Shown: one piece after another, positions 1-8,970 of the stretch
Numbering within the stretch: the stretch's first letter is position 1
How the letters are laid out: every line of letters starts with the position of its first letter
NCBI GenBank assembly: GCA_946185285.1
Contig: CAMHIS010000003.1
Location: 1-64,000 of the forward strand
Reading direction: 5' to 3'
DNA from: an uncultured Prevotellaceae bacterium
GTDB lineage: Bacteria > Bacteroidota > Bacteroidia > Bacteroidales > Bacteroidaceae
Length of the DNA: 64,000 nt
Notes under the pieces: generated by a model
Told to the model about the DNA's origin: nothing
What the model saw: the letters and a program-made list of their open reading frames with translations, nothing else
Database searches by the model: none
Made by a program: the position numbers and the translations under genes

Positions 1-58
1 CGCAACATAGACGGGCAACTCGTTACTTCCCTCCATCGGTTACGCCGAAAAGCGGATG

Positions 59-66
59 CAAAGGTA
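59..66 (-). promoter_or_regulatory. Bacteroidetes -7 box (TACCTTTG on minus strand) preceded by heptad repeats
   Basis: revcomp of CAAAGGTA; four GTGAAAA heptads at 76-103 lie immediately upstream on the minus strand. Confidence 0.45.
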
Positions 67-157
67 CAAAAAAAAGTGAAAAGTGAAAAGTGAAAAGTGA
101 AAAATTTGCTTAAAAGACAGCTTTTTTGTATCTTTGCCCCGTCAAAATCTAAAAATT

Positions 158-925
158 ATGAGGAAAAACCATCTTATTTGCGGTGTTCTTCCCTTGTTGG
201 CCATGACTGCTTGTGCCCCGAAACATTACCAGCTGACAGGAGTAGAACGTACCAGAATAATCGTTGACAACCGTTACGACCAGAACCCTGACGAAGCGGC
301 TGCCAAGTACATAGAACCGTTCAAACGGGTAAACGACAGCATCATGGGGCCTGTCATGGGGCGGGTGGCACATAACATGCATGTTGAGAGACCAGAAAGC
401 GACCTGTCCAACCTTCTGGCTGACATACTGATTTGGGCAGCAAAGGACTACGGGGAACAGCCTGTGTTTGCTGTCTATAACATCGGCGGCATACGTGCTG
501 ATTTGACGAAAGGCAACGTCACTTACGGCGACGTGCTCGACATTGCGCCATTCGAGAACAAGATTTGCTTCGTCACTCTGACCGGCGAGCATCTCATGGA
601 ACTGTTTTCGCAGATTGCCAGTACCGGCGGCGAGGGCGTTAGCCGTGGTACGCAGTTGGTTATCACCCCTAATGGCAAGCTCGTCTCTGCACGTTTGCAC
701 GGAGAAGAAATTGACCCGAAGCGCGAGTATCGTGTAACCACTATCAATTATCTCCTTGAGGGCAATGACAAAATGACTGCTTTTCTAAAGGGCACCAATA
801 AGGTTGCTCCCTCGGAGGCGAATAACAACACGCGCTATCTCATTATGAACTATTTCAAGGAAAAGCAAGCCAAAGGTGAGATTGTTGATGCTAAAGTTGA
901 AGGACGTATCAAGTTAAGTGAATAG
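158..925 (+). CDS. 5'-nucleotidase C-terminal domain lipoprotein (UshA C-half)
   Basis: Lipobox-like LLAMTAC; NIGGIRADLTKGNVTYGDVLDIAPFENKI typical of 5_nucleotid_C; the TTG start at 134 lies in the promoter, so ATG 158 is preferred. Confidence 0.85.
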   Translation: MRKNHLICGVLPLLAMTACAPKHYQLTGVERTRIIVDNRYDQNPDEAAAKYIEPFKRVNDSIMGPVMGRVAHNMHVERPESDLSNLLADILIWAAKDYGEQPVFAVYNIGGIRADLTKGNVTYGDVLDIAPFENKICFVTLTGEHLMELFSQIASTGGEGVSRGTQLVITPNGKLVSARLHGEEIDPKREYRVTTINYLLEGNDKMTAFLKGTNKVAPSEANNNTRYLIMNYFKEKQAKGEIVDAKVEGRIKLSE

Positions 926-929
926 TGTT

Positions 930-1775
930 ATGAAACGTTTATACCTTATTATTTTAATAGCTGTGTTGACGGGCATGACCGCAACAGCTAAGAAAGAGAA
1001 AGAATTGGTCATTCTGCATACCAACGACACACATTCGTGCATCATGCCCCTTAACGAGAACCTTGACAACAAGGAGATTGCCGGCCGGGGGGGATTCTTG
1101 CGTCGGGTGGCCATGGTTAAAGAACAGCGCCAACAGCACCCCTCGCTGTTGTTGCTCGACAGCGGCGACTTTTCGCAAGGCTCGGGCTACTATACCTTGT
1201 TCAAGGGCGAGGTGGAGATTGGATTGATGAACCAAATGGGCTATGATGCCGCCACCATCGGCAACCATGAGTTCGACTTCGGACTTGATAATATGGCTCG
1301 CATTTTCCGGATGGCCAACTTCCCCATTGTCTGCTCAAACTACGACTGCACGGGTACCGTGCTCGAAGGGCTTGTGAAACCCTACATTACACTGAAGCGC
1401 GAGGGGCTGAAAATAGGAATCTTTGCCCTGGCCCCCAGGATGAAGGGTCTCGTGTTCGACGGCAACTGCGAAGGCATCGTCTTTCTCGATCCCGCTGAGA
1501 CAGCCCAGAAATATATCGACTTGCTGCGCAATCAAGAGAAGTGCGATCTTGTTGTCTGCTTGAGCCACTTGGGTTGGGGAAAAGGTGACCAGCCTGACGA
1601 GTGGATGATAAGACAGACTGAAGGCTGCGACCTTGTGCTCGGTGGCCATACTCACACATATATGCCGACGTTAGAGTTCACACCCGACAAAAATGGAAAA
1701 CTGATACCCGACGACCAGAATGGCAAGCATGGCGCCTTTGTCGGTAAGCTGGTGTTAAAGTTAGAAAGAAAATAG
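930..1775 (+). CDS. Metallophosphatase, 5'-nucleotidase N-terminal half
   Basis: ILHTNDTHS, GNHEFDFG and GGHTHT calcineurin-like motifs; adjacent to the C-terminal-half gene. Confidence 0.85.
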   Translation: MKRLYLIILIAVLTGMTATAKKEKELVILHTNDTHSCIMPLNENLDNKEIAGRGGFLRRVAMVKEQRQQHPSLLLLDSGDFSQGSGYYTLFKGEVEIGLMNQMGYDAATIGNHEFDFGLDNMARIFRMANFPIVCSNYDCTGTVLEGLVKPYITLKREGLKIGIFALAPRMKGLVFDGNCEGIVFLDPAETAQKYIDLLRNQEKCDLVVCLSHLGWGKGDQPDEWMIRQTEGCDLVLGGHTHTYMPTLEFTPDKNGKLIPDDQNGKHGAFVGKLVLKLERK

Positions 1776-1956
1776 AAAAGGGGGCGGAATATGTGGCATA
1801 TCCCCGTGTTTTAGCTCCAAAAAGAGTTTTGTGAGACAAATAGAAAAGCAAATGTGACAAATGCAAAGGTCTGCATTTGCTTTTTTTTATACCTTTGTAG
1901 GCGAAATGCTTTTAACAAACATTACAGACCAATAATAAACTTAAACTTTAAAAGGT

Positions 1957-3078
1957 ATGAAACAAAAAAAGAGTTTTATCGTGTTGGCAGCATTAGCATT
2001 GTCTGCAACCGCTTTTTATTCGTGTACCCAAACCGACAATCCCGCTCCCTATGTGGCTCCTCCAGTGGTTGACCCCTTTGATGAAGGTAACATGGTCAAA
2101 AACGGAAGCTGTGAGGGTACCAATGTGGCCAACTTCTTCGCCAACGACTACATTGACGGCGTGAAGGAGGGTACGACATCTGCCAGAATCGTGGAGGATC
2201 CTGCTGATCCAACCAACCATTGCATCATCGTCACTTCAAACGACAATCCTTCAGCTGATTGGGATAGTCAGTTCTTCGTAACTATCGACGAGCCTTTAGG
2301 CGTTGGCGACGAGGTTAAGTTCTCTATGCGCGTCAAAGCTGACAAGCCTGCCGTTGCCTCTTCACAGGCTCACGCCTTGCCCGGCCAGTATCTGATTTAT
2401 TATATGGTGGGCGACGTGAACTTCACTGAGGAGTGGACTGACGTTGAATGGACAGGCAAGATTGACGGCTCGCAGGCAGGTATGCAGACCATCGCCTTCA
2501 ACCTCTCTCAGAACCCGAAGGAGGCTACAAACTATTATTTCGACAATATCCGCTTCGAGATGATCAAGAAGGCTCCTATTCCCACATGGAAGAACCTGGT
2601 GGTTAACGGTGACTGCGAAGGAACTGACGTGACCTGCCTCGTGGGTAAGGACGGTGACGATGGCGGTAATTTCATTACAAAGATTGTAGACGGCGCTGGT
2701 GTTGACGGTTCACGTGCTGTCGTTGTTACGAGCCATGCCGGTGCTGCTCAAGGTTGGGACACGCAGTTCTTCGTAACTGTTGACCATGTGTTCCAGCAGG
2801 GCGAGCAGTTCCTGTTCAAGATGAAGTATCGTGCTGACGATGCTGCTTCAGCTTCCACCCAGGCTCACACCACCCCGGGCAATTATAAGCATTGGGATAT
2901 GGTCGGAACGGTCAACTTCACCACAGATTGGCAGACTTTCGAGAAGCGTGGTTCCATCTCTTCTGAACAGGCTGGCATCAGCACGATTGCCTTCAACCTG
3001 AATGACAACAAGGATCTGGCTACCAAGTTCTACTTCGACGACATCGAGTTCTGCGTCGAAGAGTTAGTGGAGCAATAA
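1957..3078 (+). CDS. Secreted lipoprotein with two tandem carbohydrate-binding-like domains
   Basis: Signal peptide with YSC lipobox; internal duplication (NGSCEGTNV.../NGDCEGTDV..., STIAFNLxxN...YYFDNI/FYFDDI). Confidence 0.7.
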   Translation: MKQKKSFIVLAALALSATAFYSCTQTDNPAPYVAPPVVDPFDEGNMVKNGSCEGTNVANFFANDYIDGVKEGTTSARIVEDPADPTNHCIIVTSNDNPSADWDSQFFVTIDEPLGVGDEVKFSMRVKADKPAVASSQAHALPGQYLIYYMVGDVNFTEEWTDVEWTGKIDGSQAGMQTIAFNLSQNPKEATNYYFDNIRFEMIKKAPIPTWKNLVVNGDCEGTDVTCLVGKDGDDGGNFITKIVDGAGVDGSRAVVVTSHAGAAQGWDTQFFVTVDHVFQQGEQFLFKMKYRADDAASASTQAHTTPGNYKHWDMVGTVNFTTDWQTFEKRGSISSEQAGISTIAFNLNDNKDLATKFYFDDIEFCVEELVEQ

Positions 3079-3098
3079 ATTCAGACTTAAATATTGCA

Positions 3099-3130
3099 AT
3101 AGGCAGGCACATTCCGATGTGTCTGCCTAT
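3099..3130 (+). terminator. Hairpin downstream of the CBM-like lipoprotein
   Basis: ATAGGCAGGCACAT / ATGTGTCTGCCTAT stem (one G-T wobble); no strong T-run. Confidence 0.45.
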
Positions 3131-3140
3131 ACTTATCACC

Positions 3141-4115
3141 ATGTTATTGAATATTGTATTGATTGTCATCGGCGTGGCGCTCGTGCTTTGGGGCGCCGAC
3201 AGACTGACGGAAGGAGCATCGGGACTGGCTCGGCGGATGAACGTGCCCGAGATAGTGATTGGACTGACGATTGTGGCGGCGGGCACGTCGGCACCTGAGC
3301 TGTTCGTCAGCTTAGTGTCAGCCTTGAAGGGCACGCCCGACATGGCGCTGGGTAACGTTGTCGGCTCGAACACTTTCAACACGCTGCTCATCGTGGGCTG
3401 CGCGGCGATGGTGGCTCCGATGGTGATTGCGAAATCGACGGTGAAGAAGGATATCCCGTTTACAGTCGTTGCCTCTGTGCTGCTGTTGGCGGCCTGCATG
3501 GACTTCCTGCCGACGGGCAACATCAGCGGTCATGAGCTCAGCCGCATGGACGGGCTGCTGCTGTTGGCGGGGTTCGCCGTGTTTATGTTTTATACGTTCA
3601 GGGTGGCTGCGACAAAGTCGCAGCAAACGAGAGAAGGGGAGGAGGACGGTGCTGTCACGACGATGGGCGTCTGGAAGGGCGTGCTGTTTGTGGTGATTGG
3701 ACTGGCGTGCCTGATCTTCGGCAGTAACCTGTTTGTGGATTCGGCCACCGACGTGGCCCGCGAGTTGAACATCAGCGAGGGCGTCATTGGTCTGACCATC
3801 GTGGCCGGCGGCACGTCGATGCCCGAACTGGCCACGAGCGTGGTGGCAGCCCGCAAGGGGCAGTCGGCCATCGCCATCGGCAACGTCATCGGCTCAAACG
3901 TCTTCAACATCCTGCTCATCCTCGGTCTGACGGCTACCATCAGTCCGATGGCGATACAGGGCATCACCTTGGTCGACCTGTTGGTCATGCTGGCCAGCGT
4001 GCTGATGGTCTGGGGCTTCTCCTATACAAAATACACGGTCGCCCGTTGGGAGGGCGCCGTGCTTGTTTTGGTGTTCTTAGGCTATATGGCCTGGCTCTGG
4101 CAGTCTATCGCCTGA
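3141..4115 (+). CDS. Calcium/sodium antiporter (YrbG-type)
   Basis: Two alpha repeats: GLTIVAAGTSAPELFVS...GNVVGSNTFN and GLTIVAGGTSMPELATS...GNVIGSNVFN; ATG 3141 preferred because ATG 3117 is inside the hairpin. Confidence 0.9.
   Translation: MLLNIVLIVIGVALVLWGADRLTEGASGLARRMNVPEIVIGLTIVAAGTSAPELFVSLVSALKGTPDMALGNVVGSNTFNTLLIVGCAAMVAPMVIAKSTVKKDIPFTVVASVLLLAACMDFLPTGNISGHELSRMDGLLLLAGFAVFMFYTFRVAATKSQQTREGEEDGAVTTMGVWKGVLFVVIGLACLIFGSNLFVDSATDVARELNISEGVIGLTIVAGGTSMPELATSVVAARKGQSAIAIGNVIGSNVFNILLILGLTATISPMAIQGITLVDLLVMLASVLMVWGFSYTKYTVARWEGAVLVLVFLGYMAWLWQSIA
3606..3641. repeat. REP-like element inside the Na+/Ca2+ antiporter gene
   Basis: GCTGCGACAAAGTCGCAGCAAACGAGAGAAGGGGAG matches the RAYT-associated REP. 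Confidence 0.85.
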
Positions 4116-7100
4116 CGACTTTCCGCGTCTTTCCGCCGTTGGTCTCGATGACGATGCCGCGCTTTCCCGTGGCTCGCTGACCGCCCAGCGTATAGGCCAC
4201 GCCGGCGTTATCGTTAAGGTTAACGTTAACGTTAGTATAGTCGCTATCGGTGATGGGCATCGTCATGCCTGCCCAGCTGTCGAGCTCGGTCATGTCGTCG
4301 AGCTTGTAGATAATGGCTTCGTAGGAGACGAGTGCTGGACGCGTCGATACCACACGGCACCAAGTGTCGCCCATCAGCACGTAAGAATCGACGGGAGCCT
4401 TGCCTGTAGCCTCGAAGAAGCCGCGCAGGTTGTTCTCGTTCTTGTAGTTGCTGGGCGTTTTCACCTTCTCGCCATATTCGCTGAATATCAGCCTGTCGGC
4501 CTCAGCCAGGAAGATGACGGGCTTGCCGGCCTCGACGGTCGTGGCGCTGATTTCCTCCAGGCAGATTTTCGAGTGGTCCTTCAGAATACCGGCTATCTGG
4601 TAGAACTTGGCACCGGCGGGCACGTCATAGGCATAAGGCAGACAGACGGTACCCCACTGTCCGGCAGCGGTGGTCATCTTCTTCATCGGGTGATAGAGCA
4701 GACGGAAATCGGTGGCGCACCACCAGCCTTCGCGGCGGTCGCCATTGTTGCCCGTCTCGCCGAAGGGGTGCCAGGCATTGTTGACTGCGCCCTCCTTAGA
4801 GCCTTGGAAACCGATGGTGACAGTGCCGCCGTCCTCGACATAGACGGGCGGCGTGGTCAGCGTCTGCCAGATGTTGCCGACAGTGGGCAGGTCCATGTAG
4901 TCGGCGGTGAGCGGCGGCGTGACGAGCGTCTCATTATTATAAATAAGGTAGCCGTGCTGGTCGGTCACGCAGTAGTGCTGCGTCGAGCCCTTGCACTCTA
5001 AGGCATAGAGGCCTTCGGGTAGCTTTTCTATTTTCTGGCGGATAGCCATCGTCTGCTTGGCGCCGACGGAGGCGTTGACGTTTGCCCACCAGGCATTCCA
5101 GCAGTTCTTGCCGCCGTAGGTGTTGGTGCGCTGGTCGCCGCCAGTGTAGGTGCCGACCTTCGTCTCCCAGCCCTTGTCGCTGGCGAATGAGGGCGACTGC
5201 GGCTGCACCTCGGCGTCGATGAAACGGTATTCGTCAACGGCCTCCTGGATTTCCAGACGACACTTGCGGTAGGTCGCAGCGCTGATTGGCAACGCTTCCT
5301 CCAAGGCACGTATGTTGACTCCTGCCAAGGCGAGGGCGCTATAGACAGTGCTCAACGAGTCGATGGCCGCACAGTCGTTGAGTGCCTGCAGCAGTTCGGC
5401 GATGGCGGTCTTGCCCTGTGCGAGGGCGTCGTCGTCAGCCGTGGTTATGGCGTCTAAGCGCTGCTGCAGTTCAGTGTTCAGCGCAGCCAGCTCGGGTGCG
5501 GCGTTGTAGGCCATGACGGCCTTGGCCTCTATGCGCAGTTTCTCCATGCCGTCGGCCACAGCCTCGTTGCGGGTGGTGAAGAGCTGTCGCAGTTCCATCT
5601 TGTCAAACTGTGCTTTGGCCTGCAGCGTGTTGAAGGCGATGAGGACGTAGTTCTTGTCGCCGCTGTTGAAGGTCACCGACTGCATGTTCCAGTCGGAGGT
5701 GTTCTTCAGGCGCGTCACGAGCGAGCCTGCCGACTTGTCGTCGGCACTGAGGTTCAGCTGCTGGTTGCTGCCGCCGTTACGCGAGGCACAGCGGAAGATG
5801 TAGTCGGTATTGGGCTGCACGGCGACGTAGCGCTTCAGCGACTGCACGGTGTTCATGGCTGCCGAGCCGTAGGCCTGCAGGTAGCTGCCGCCGTCGATGC
5901 CGCCGACGGGCACCACCTGGAAGTAAGGCTGACCGATGGCGGCACCCGTACCAGCAGTCCAGTCGAGCGTGCCGAGGTCGAAGTCGCCATTCGTCAGCAG
6001 GTTGCCGCCGACGTAGCGCGTCTCGCCTTCAGTGGTCTGCACGGCGTCGCCGGCATCCATGTCGTTATTTGTGTAGTAGCTTGTTCCGTTGAGGTCAATC
6101 AGGTGCAGGCGGTACTGGGCACCCTCGGGGGCATTCGCGTCCTTGTAGGTGTAGCTGGAGGCCTGCTCCTTCTGCTCGATGTCGGCCAGCAGTTCCCACT
6201 GTCCGCCCTTCAGCTTGCGCTCCAGTTGCATCAGCTGGTTGTACTCGCCATTCTGGTCGCGCCACTTGATGGTGGCCGTGCCGTCGGCAACCGTTACCGA
6301 GAAGGCTGAGGGCGCATACTGACGCGGCGTGGTGGGCACGAAGTCGTACCTGCCATTGTAGCCCAAGCCGGAGTTCATCGAGGCATAGTATTCGCCGGCA
6401 GGCGTCAGCTTGCCGTCTTTGTAGAGTTTCGACGGGTCGCGCTCGCTGTTCCAATAGTAGTAGCGCTCCACGTAGTTCCAGTTGTTCAGGTTGGAGCAGA
6501 TGCGCTGCAGGGCAGCCTTCACCTGGGCCTCGGTCGTTCCGCTGGCAAAGGAACCGTTATTGCTCCACGAAGCGCCCCAGCACCACTCTGAAATCCATAT
6601 CGGGCGCTTGTACTTATCGCTCCAGTTGTGGATGTTGTTGAACTTGTTTTCAGGCCAGTAGCAGTGCAGGTCGATGATGTCGCAACGCCATCCGCGCGCA
6701 TCGATAGAGTCCAGGAACTGAGCCAGGAAGCCCGTTGCGTTGTCATAGTCGCTGCCGTCCCATGAGGCCGGCGAGCAGAGACGCAGGCCAGTGCGCATCA
6801 TGTTCTCCCAGTTGCCAAGGATGGTAGCCAAGTCCTGCGGGTGGTCGTCGGACGAGTTGCGCGGCTCGTTGTTGTTCTTGGTGTGGGGCGACTGCGAGGT
6901 ACCGCCAATGGTGGCCGACGACGGCCAGTCCTCATAGATGTGGTTGGGCACCCACTCATAGTCGGGCAGCAGACTGCCGTTGCCCTGTCCCCAGTCGTAG
7001 CAGCTCTGCACGTTGAGGGCAGAGAGTGCGGCGGTTTGCGTGTTGTTGGCCAGCTGTTTCTTTCCCGTGTCGTACCACTTAAACACGCGATAGGACGAGA

Positions 7101-7701
7101 TGCGCTGGTCGAGCACATCGGGCAGCGAAGCCATCTCCACATCCTTGTCGGCGGCAATGAAGCAGCGGCTGTAGCCGCGACCGCTGGGCAGTGTTGAGAA
7201 GGTGACCATATAGCCGCGCTTCAGCTTGAACGAGCGTATCTTGTTGTTCAGCTTGGCCGCTGTGAGGGTGTTCATGTAGCCGCCGCTGTTCTCAGTGCCG
7301 AAGTCATTGACAGCCGTGCCGCCGAAGTCGGGCTCCGAGTAGACGGTCAGCGGCTTGGCGCTGTTGCCGTAGGGCAGGATGATGGCACCACGGTTGTAGA
7401 TCTTCACCTGGCAGTTGTTGTTGTTTGCAGCCTTGACACCGTTAATCTTCACGTAGTTGGCCAGCATCTTGATGGCTGCCGAGGGCTTCACGGCGTTCAG
7501 GATGATCACGGCGTGGTCGGTGTTGACGATGTCGACGGAGGCTCCTTCGGCGAAGGGCGTTGCTGACGAGATGATATAGTCCACATCTTCAGTCAGTGTT
7601 ACTGCTTCCGTCACCTGCGTTACAGTGGTTCGCTTATTAGCAGCTACTGTCATCGTGAAGGTCACTGATGCCAGCAGCAAAGTAGTTAGTATTCTTCTCA
7701 T
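4105..7701 (-). CDS. Large secreted glycoside-hydrolase-like protein
   Basis: Signal peptide; DIIDLHCYWPENKFNNIHNWSDKYKRPIWISEWCWGASW resembles glycosyl hydrolase catalytic core; C-terminal YTLGG...RGIVI motif. Confidence 0.6.
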   Translation of the reverse strand: MRRILTTLLLASVTFTMTVAANKRTTVTQVTEAVTLTEDVDYIISSATPFAEGASVDIVNTDHAVIILNAVKPSAAIKMLANYVKINGVKAANNNNCQVKIYNRGAIILPYGNSAKPLTVYSEPDFGGTAVNDFGTENSGGYMNTLTAAKLNNKIRSFKLKRGYMVTFSTLPSGRGYSRCFIAADKDVEMASLPDVLDQRISSYRVFKWYDTGKKQLANNTQTAALSALNVQSCYDWGQGNGSLLPDYEWVPNHIYEDWPSSATIGGTSQSPHTKNNNEPRNSSDDHPQDLATILGNWENMMRTGLRLCSPASWDGSDYDNATGFLAQFLDSIDARGWRCDIIDLHCYWPENKFNNIHNWSDKYKRPIWISEWCWGASWSNNGSFASGTTEAQVKAALQRICSNLNNWNYVERYYYWNSERDPSKLYKDGKLTPAGEYYASMNSGLGYNGRYDFVPTTPRQYAPSAFSVTVADGTATIKWRDQNGEYNQLMQLERKLKGGQWELLADIEQKEQASSYTYKDANAPEGAQYRLHLIDLNGTSYYTNNDMDAGDAVQTTEGETRYVGGNLLTNGDFDLGTLDWTAGTGAAIGQPYFQVVPVGGIDGGSYLQAYGSAAMNTVQSLKRYVAVQPNTDYIFRCASRNGGSNQQLNLSADDKSAGSLVTRLKNTSDWNMQSVTFNSGDKNYVLIAFNTLQAKAQFDKMELRQLFTTRNEAVADGMEKLRIEAKAVMAYNAAPELAALNTELQQRLDAITTADDDALAQGKTAIAELLQALNDCAAIDSLSTVYSALALAGVNIRALEEALPISAATYRKCRLEIQEAVDEYRFIDAEVQPQSPSFASDKGWETKVGTYTGGDQRTNTYGGKNCWNAWWANVNASVGAKQTMAIRQKIEKLPEGLYALECKGSTQHYCVTDQHGYLIYNNETLVTPPLTADYMDLPTVGNIWQTLTTPPVYVEDGGTVTIGFQGSKEGAVNNAWHPFGETGNNGDRREGWWCATDFRLLYHPMKKMTTAAGQWGTVCLPYAYDVPAGAKFYQIAGILKDHSKICLEEISATTVEAGKPVIFLAEADRLIFSEYGEKVKTPSNYKNENNLRGFFEATGKAPVDSYVLMGDTWCRVVSTRPALVSYEAIIYKLDDMTELDSWAGMTMPITDSDYTNVNVNLNDNAGVAYTLGGQRATGKRGIVIETNGGKTRKVVRR

Positions 7702-7704
7702 GTT

Positions 7705-7783
7705 TTCGTTATTGTTTCCGTTAGGGTTATCGTTAGGGTTATCGTTAGGGTTATCGTTAACGTTAGCGTTATCGTTTCCGTTG
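7705..7783. repeat. Degenerate hexamer tandem repeat (GTTAGG/GTTATC/GTTAAC units)
   Basis: TTAGGGTTATCG repeated three times plus degenerate flanks, read directly. Confidence 0.9.
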
Positions 7784-8821
7784 TTCCTTCATCAGGTAGA
7801 CCACGGTGGGCAGGTGGTCGCTGTAGCCGTTGAGCCAGACACCGCCGGCATGCGTACGCAGGGTGTTGCCCTTGTAGCGGCCGTCCTTCTGGAAGAGGTA
7901 GTCGCGGCGGAATATCTGGTGTCTTCTCAGTTTCAGCGTGTTGTAGTCGTTGGCTCCTTCCTGATGCAGCAGGTTCTGGCTCAGGATAATCTGGTCGAAC
8001 AGGTTCCACTTGCCGTCATACTGCAGGGTGCCCGTTCCCGAAGCCAGCACGTCCCACCACGGGTTGTAGAGGCCGTTTTTCGGCACATCCTTAATCTTAC
8101 GCTTGGCACCGAGGGCCACGGCCATCGACTTGTCCTGAGGGTCGTCGTTCATGTCGCCCATGATGATGATCTTGACATTGGGGTCTTGCCTTTGTATCCG
8201 CTCCTTCAGTTCACGGACCTGACGGCCGCCTTCTTCGCGATAGAACGACTCGGCACCGCGTGACGGCAGGTGGCAGACGATGATGGACACGTTCTCGCCA
8301 GCCAGCACACCGTTCACCAGGAGGAATCCACGGGTGGCACGTCCGGCGTCCTTGGCCTGTGTATATACATAAGGTACGAGCTCCTGGCTGCGCACGCGGA
8401 AGAGCGACGGGTTGTAGAGCAGGGCGCAGTCAACGCCGCGCTGGTCGGGACCCTCGATGTGGACGAACTTGAAGTTCTTGGCCTTCAGCGGCGGCTGGTT
8501 GCAGAGGTCGGTCAGACATCTGGCATTCTCGACCTCGCTGACGCCGATGGCGGCACATCCCACTTCAGGCAGCCAGTCGGTGCCCATCTCGGAGAGTACG
8601 CGCGACATATTCTTCAGCTTGCTGTTATACTTCAGCTCCGTCCACTTGTTGGTGCCGTCGGGCAGATACTCATAGTCGTTCTTACCGGCGTCGTGCTTGG
8701 TGTCGAAGAGGTTCTCCAGATTATAGAACCCTATACCATAAACCGAATACCGCGTCTGGGCGCGGGTTGTGCTCGTTGCCAATAGCAGGACGAACACCAG
8801 GAATGTCATGCTTCTTTTCAT
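7769..8821 (-). CDS. Endonuclease/exonuclease/phosphatase family protein (secreted)
   Basis: FYNLENLFDTKHD, VSEVENARCL, IIMGDMNDDP, GYSDHLPTVVYL EEP motifs. Confidence 0.88.
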   Translation of the reverse strand: MKRSMTFLVFVLLLATSTTRAQTRYSVYGIGFYNLENLFDTKHDAGKNDYEYLPDGTNKWTELKYNSKLKNMSRVLSEMGTDWLPEVGCAAIGVSEVENARCLTDLCNQPPLKAKNFKFVHIEGPDQRGVDCALLYNPSLFRVRSQELVPYVYTQAKDAGRATRGFLLVNGVLAGENVSIIVCHLPSRGAESFYREEGGRQVRELKERIQRQDPNVKIIIMGDMNDDPQDKSMAVALGAKRKIKDVPKNGLYNPWWDVLASGTGTLQYDGKWNLFDQIILSQNLLHQEGANDYNTLKLRRHQIFRRDYLFQKDGRYKGNTLRTHAGGVWLNGYSDHLPTVVYLMKEQRKR

Positions 8822-8915
8822 AGTCGGTCAGTAATAAATCTGTGCAAAGATAATGTTTTTTTCGGAAATGGTAATACTTTTTCCGAAAAAGTTTTGTCGG
8901 CTCACGTTTTTTTCG

Positions 8916-8923
8916 TAACTTTG
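8916..8923 (+). promoter_or_regulatory. -7 box TAACTTTG
   Basis: Matches TAnnTTTG, 48 bp upstream of the TonB receptor start. Confidence 0.55.
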
Positions 8924-8970
8924 CCCTCAAAGAACGAGAAATATTACAATAACCGCAAAAACGACATCCT

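Noticed and set aside
3117-3140. ATG 3117 as the antiporter start
   Set aside because: Lies in the 3' arm of the upstream hairpin; ATG 3141 gives a standard N-terminal TM helix.
7705-7783. Telomere-like TTAGGG motif
   Set aside because: Units alternate with GTTATC/GTTAAC, lie between two bacterial genes and are not a true TTAGGG array; treated as a simple hexamer repeat.
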